The position numbers were made by a program, and so were the translations under genes. The notes below the pieces were generated by a model. The model saw nothing but the letters and a program-made list of their open reading frames with translations. It was not told the origin of the DNA and searched no databases. DNA of 10,794 bases from Paramacrobiotus metropolitanus (lineage: Eukaryota > Tardigrada > Eutardigrada > Parachela > Macrobiotidae): assembly GCF_019649055.1 (NCBI RefSeq), contig NW_026570748.1, forward strand, positions 1 to 10,794, written 5' to 3'. Shown in pieces: positions 8,899-10,794 of this stretch. Numbering within the stretch: position 1 is the stretch's first letter; every line of letters starts with the position of its first letter.

Positions 8899-8915
8899 AG
8901 GTCACCCAGAGGTCA
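8899..8915 (+). promoter_or_regulatory. AGGTCA direct repeat with 5-bp spacer (DR5-like)
   Basis: AGGTCA at 8899-8904 and 8910-8915 are separated by CCCAG, the spacing of DR5 nuclear-receptor elements in animals. A further single AGGTCA lies at 8786-8791. Such short matches also arise by chance; no binding is demonstrated. Confidence 0.25.
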
Positions 8916-9040
8916 GTTTGAACAGCCTCACTTGGAAAGAGAAGACCAGAGCAAAAGCCTGAAGTTAATCAGATCGAGTAACAAGACTCTACTTTTGTTG
9001 GGATTACAACTCTTGACATTTCACTGGGCGTCGAGCGCCT

Positions 9041-9048
9041 TATATAGC
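9041..9048 (-). promoter_or_regulatory. Candidate TATA box on the minus strand
   Basis: The minus strand reads CTATATAAGG, close to the animal TATA consensus, set in GC-rich flanks. A start site would fall roughly 30 bases further left, near 9010-9015, directing transcription toward the Arf exons. No Arf start exon was found between here and 6551, so a link to that gene is speculative. Confidence 0.3.
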
Positions 9049-9570
9049 CGTGGGCACCGCAAGTGCTGGCTCTTCGTACGCGCAGGTACGGGTCTGAGAA
9101 CAATAGGGATTTACACGCTAACCAATAAGAGACGTCTGAGGACACGTGGACTAATCACACCGCTGCATCACTACACGTGGACTAATGAGAACATCAGGTC
9201 AACTAATACACTAGAACAATAGGTTGAGCTACGTCATCGAAGCGCGGTCACGTCGAAATGGCAAGTCGCGGTCAAAGTTCTCTGCTGGGGATTTCTGAGA
9301 AGTCGAAGTAGAGACTCGGGGTCAGGACTCGCGTAGAAGATGTAGTAAAGCCTAAGCCTTAGTTGTAAGGGAAGAAGTAGTAAAGTAGTACCGATGTGTA
9401 CTAAGGGACGCCAGTACACGTCAACACGAACAGAAACAGAGCGAATGCATAATTCTCCTGTTGGCGCACTCCAAAATCCCTGTTTGTTAGTGACGTCAAA
9501 ATGACACACTGCCAGTCTGCAGTCTCGGCGAGAATCACGAATGAAATTTTACTTCTATGAGTCATGGTCT

Positions 9571-10118
9571 ACGCGTGTATAGACGCGTTCATCACCAGTG
9601 CGGGAACATCGCGATGGTTGGCTGTGATTACAACCAATAGAAATTGCGCAACTCAACGTACTGTATTAAAACATTAGTAGCACCTAATTAGTAGCACCTA
9701 GATATAGCTGCATATATACTGCATTAAAACATTAGTGACACCTAATTAGTAGCACCTAGACAGTAGACATTACCGACTATATGCTGTATTAAAGCATTAG
9801 CCGCATAACTTAGCAAAATTCAGCAAACCATGTTTTAATACAGTATATAGTCAATTATGTCTAGGTGCTACTAATTAGGTGTCACTAATGTTTTAATACA
9901 GCATATAGTCAATTATGTCTAGGTGCTACTAATTAGGTGCCACTAATATTTTAATATAGCATACTCAATAATATCTAGGTGCTACTAATTAGGTGTCACT
10001 AATGTGTTAATACTACGTTGAGTTGCGCAATTTCTATTGGTTGTTAGGTTACGCCATAACAACCAATCATCGCAATGTTCCCGCACTTGTGATGAACAAC
10101 GCGTCTACGCGACGTCTA
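9571..10118. mobile_element. Foldback element with long inverted arms and internal tandem repeats
   Basis: Left arm (about 9571-9797) and right arm (about 9830-10118) are reverse complements around a 32-base centre. They include a perfect 30-bp match (9631-9660 with 10014-10043) and matching outer ends around TAGACGCGT and GTGCGGGAACAT. The inner parts of both arms consist of tandem units of 58 bp: two full plus a partial unit on the left, three full plus a partial unit on the right. The right arm is longer mainly because of its extra unit. Each unit contains two copies of a TTAGTRRCACCTA motif. There is no coding capacity. This fits a non-autonomous foldback-type transposon; flanking duplications could not be identified. 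Confidence 0.85.
9831..10002. repeat. Three 58-bp tandem units in the right arm of the foldback element
   Basis: Units start at 9831, 9889 and 9947 with TGTTTTAATA or a one-base variant, and end before a similar word at 10003. Each carries CTAGGTGCTACTAATTAGGTG. The mirror-image units in the left arm start at 9661, 9719 and 9784. Confidence 0.85.
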
Positions 10119-10160
10119 CGTATAGCTGCAGTTACGCTGTATGAGTGCTGTTCAGACTTG

Positions 10161-10300
10161 GCCCATCTTTTGGGTGAGGTGAAAATTTTCCCCATTTTTC
10201 CCAGCCCGTCTCACCTTTTAGGTGAAAATGAGGATGAGGTGGGAAAGAGTCACAGATGGGGTGAGATGGGCTGGGATTGTTGAAAGATGGGATGGGATCA
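10161..10300. repeat. G-rich GATGGGCTGGG repeat with inverted segment, copy 1
   Basis: CCCAGCCCGTCTCACC (10200-10215) pairs with GGTGAGATGGGCTGGG (10260-10275) at 15 of 16 positions across a 44-base loop. The flanks hold more of the same vocabulary (GATGAGGTGGG, GATGGGATGGGAT). The overlapping frames on both strands (10023-10283 plus, 10132-10338 minus) read through this repeat and are not credible proteins. Confidence 0.7.
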
Positions 10301-10409
10301 AGAAAACAATTAAAAATAAAAAATGCTGATATCTTCATCTGTTTTTCAGGGTAGGAGCATGTAAAAAATACTAAAAATGCACCATTCGAGCTCCAAAAAC
10401 AAAAAAGTT

Positions 10410-10426
10410 TCCGCGCTCCGCGCGGA
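10410..10426. repeat. Perfect GC-rich hairpin in AT-rich DNA
   Basis: TCCGCGC and GCGCGGA (10410-10416 and 10420-10426) are exact reverse complements around a 3-base loop, flanked by A-rich and T-rich DNA. It is another short GC palindrome like the one at 5287-5309. Function unknown. Confidence 0.6.
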
Positions 10427-10534
10427 TTTTATTAGTAAGTGAACATATTTTCTTGAGAACCAAAATTTTTTTTCGCCCGGCAATTCTATCGTATGCGGAA
10501 AACTTGCAAAATTAGCGGCGTTGAGCCTGTAAAA

Positions 10535-10670
10535 AATGGGGATGAAGATGAGGTCGAAAAGGTGAGATGGGCTGAAAATTTGAGTAGCCGGAGGTGGGCT
10601 GGGCTGGGAATTAAACTGTGAAGGTGGGGGTGGGATGAAAGTGGGAAAAGCGAAAATGGGCCAAGTCTGG
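10535..10670. repeat. G-rich GATGGGCTGGG repeat, copy 2
   Basis: GGTGAGATGGGCTG (10561-10574) is identical to 10260-10273. It is preceded by a GATGAAGATGAGG stretch and followed by TGGGCTGGGCTGGG and GGTGGGGGTGGG runs. It is in the same orientation as the right half of copy 1, so these are members of one dispersed G-rich family. Strand asymmetry is strong: the complementary strand is C-rich and produces a proline- and serine-rich pseudo-frame (10486-10779 minus) that I do not regard as a gene. Confidence 0.65.
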
Positions 10671-10677
10671 TGCTGTT

Positions 10678-10705
10678 ACAGTACCTGTTTTTAAGAATGT
10701 ACTGT
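10678..10705. repeat. Short inverted repeat ACAGTAC/GTACTGT
   Basis: Perfect 7-bp arms at 10678-10684 and 10699-10705, 14 bases apart. TGTAC and GTACAA words continue to the right edge. Too short to assign a role. Confidence 0.35.
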
Positions 10706-10794
10706 AGAGTAACCCTGCACTTGGCACCTTTTTTGTACGGTATGAGCTGTACTACATTGTACAACTGGTAAATGTTCAACTGGCTCAGAGCAGA

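Larger units (their letters stand above)
8505..9530. other. GC-richer block with promoter-like words, possible LTR or regulatory remnant
   Basis: Composition changes from AT-rich to nearly balanced. The minus strand reads GGCTATATAAGGCGC at about 9050-9036, a strong TATA-box match. Upstream of it on that strand are an inverted CCAAT (9122-9126), two CACGTG boxes inside a repeated ACACGTGGACTAAT (9142-9155, 9173-9186), and a perfect TGACGTCA (9491-9498). This resembles the U3 part of an LTR or an RNA polymerase II promoter pointing left. Matching LTRs, a primer-binding site and retroviral-type coding sequence are not visible, and the plus-strand 96-codon frame (8932-9222) has no known domain. 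An inverted repeat TCCGAC/GTCGGA lies at 8540-8559. Confidence 0.3.

Noticed and set aside
8581-8983. Possible solo LTR bounded by TGTTAC (8581) and GTAACA (8978-8983)
   Set aside because: The flanking bases do not form a target-site duplication, the TATA-like box lies outside the interval, and no second copy is present.
10486-10779. 97-codon minus-strand frame rich in serine and proline
   Set aside because: Its low-complexity sequence is the complement of the G-rich repeat, with no conserved domain or splice context.

Overview
The window reads as intron-rich, repeat-rich nuclear DNA of an animal, most likely an invertebrate. The only protein I can recognise is an Arf-family GTPase split by a normal GT-AG intron. 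Most of the rest is non-coding DNA and small non-autonomous repeats, and no bacterial-style operon, ribosome binding site or CRISPR array is visible. A nematode or similar invertebrate is a guess; nothing here fixes the phylum.

The gene lies on the minus strand. Its last two visible exons (6550-6426 and 5945-5784) encode 95 residues that align end to end with the C-terminal half of class I Arf1, from G87 to the final residue. The frame is open and both splice junctions are canonical. The guanine-specificity box reads NKQE instead of NKQD, and the changed codon sits exactly on a TAG-GAG tandem splice acceptor. The 5' exons (P-loop, switch I, switch II) are not in the remaining 4.2 kb upstream. 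They lie beyond the right edge, or this is a detached gene fragment.

Layout: 1-3690 is AT-rich with no recognisable gene. 3700-4880 is unusually rich in GTTAC/GTAAC words and may be an eroded repeat. 4947-5262 is a GC-rich tandem array with a unit of about 82-91 bp. Each unit has a palindromic core, and the array carries nine AGGTCA words. 5263-5783 is the presumed 3' flank of the Arf gene. 5784-6550 holds the two exons and a 480-bp intron. From 6551 to the right edge the sequence would be upstream intron. It holds an 88-bp direct repeat shared with the 480-bp intron, and a roughly 880-bp element with inverted arrays of a 15-16 bp TTTCGGCATA unit around a T-rich core. It also holds a GC-richer block with promoter-like words (8480-9530), a large foldback element (about 9571-10118) with 58-bp internal tandem units, and a G-rich dispersed repeat family (10160-10670).

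No cooperating multi-gene system is visible. The points most worth following are the altered Arf G4 box with its tandem acceptor, the two inverted-array elements, and the AGGTCA satellite.
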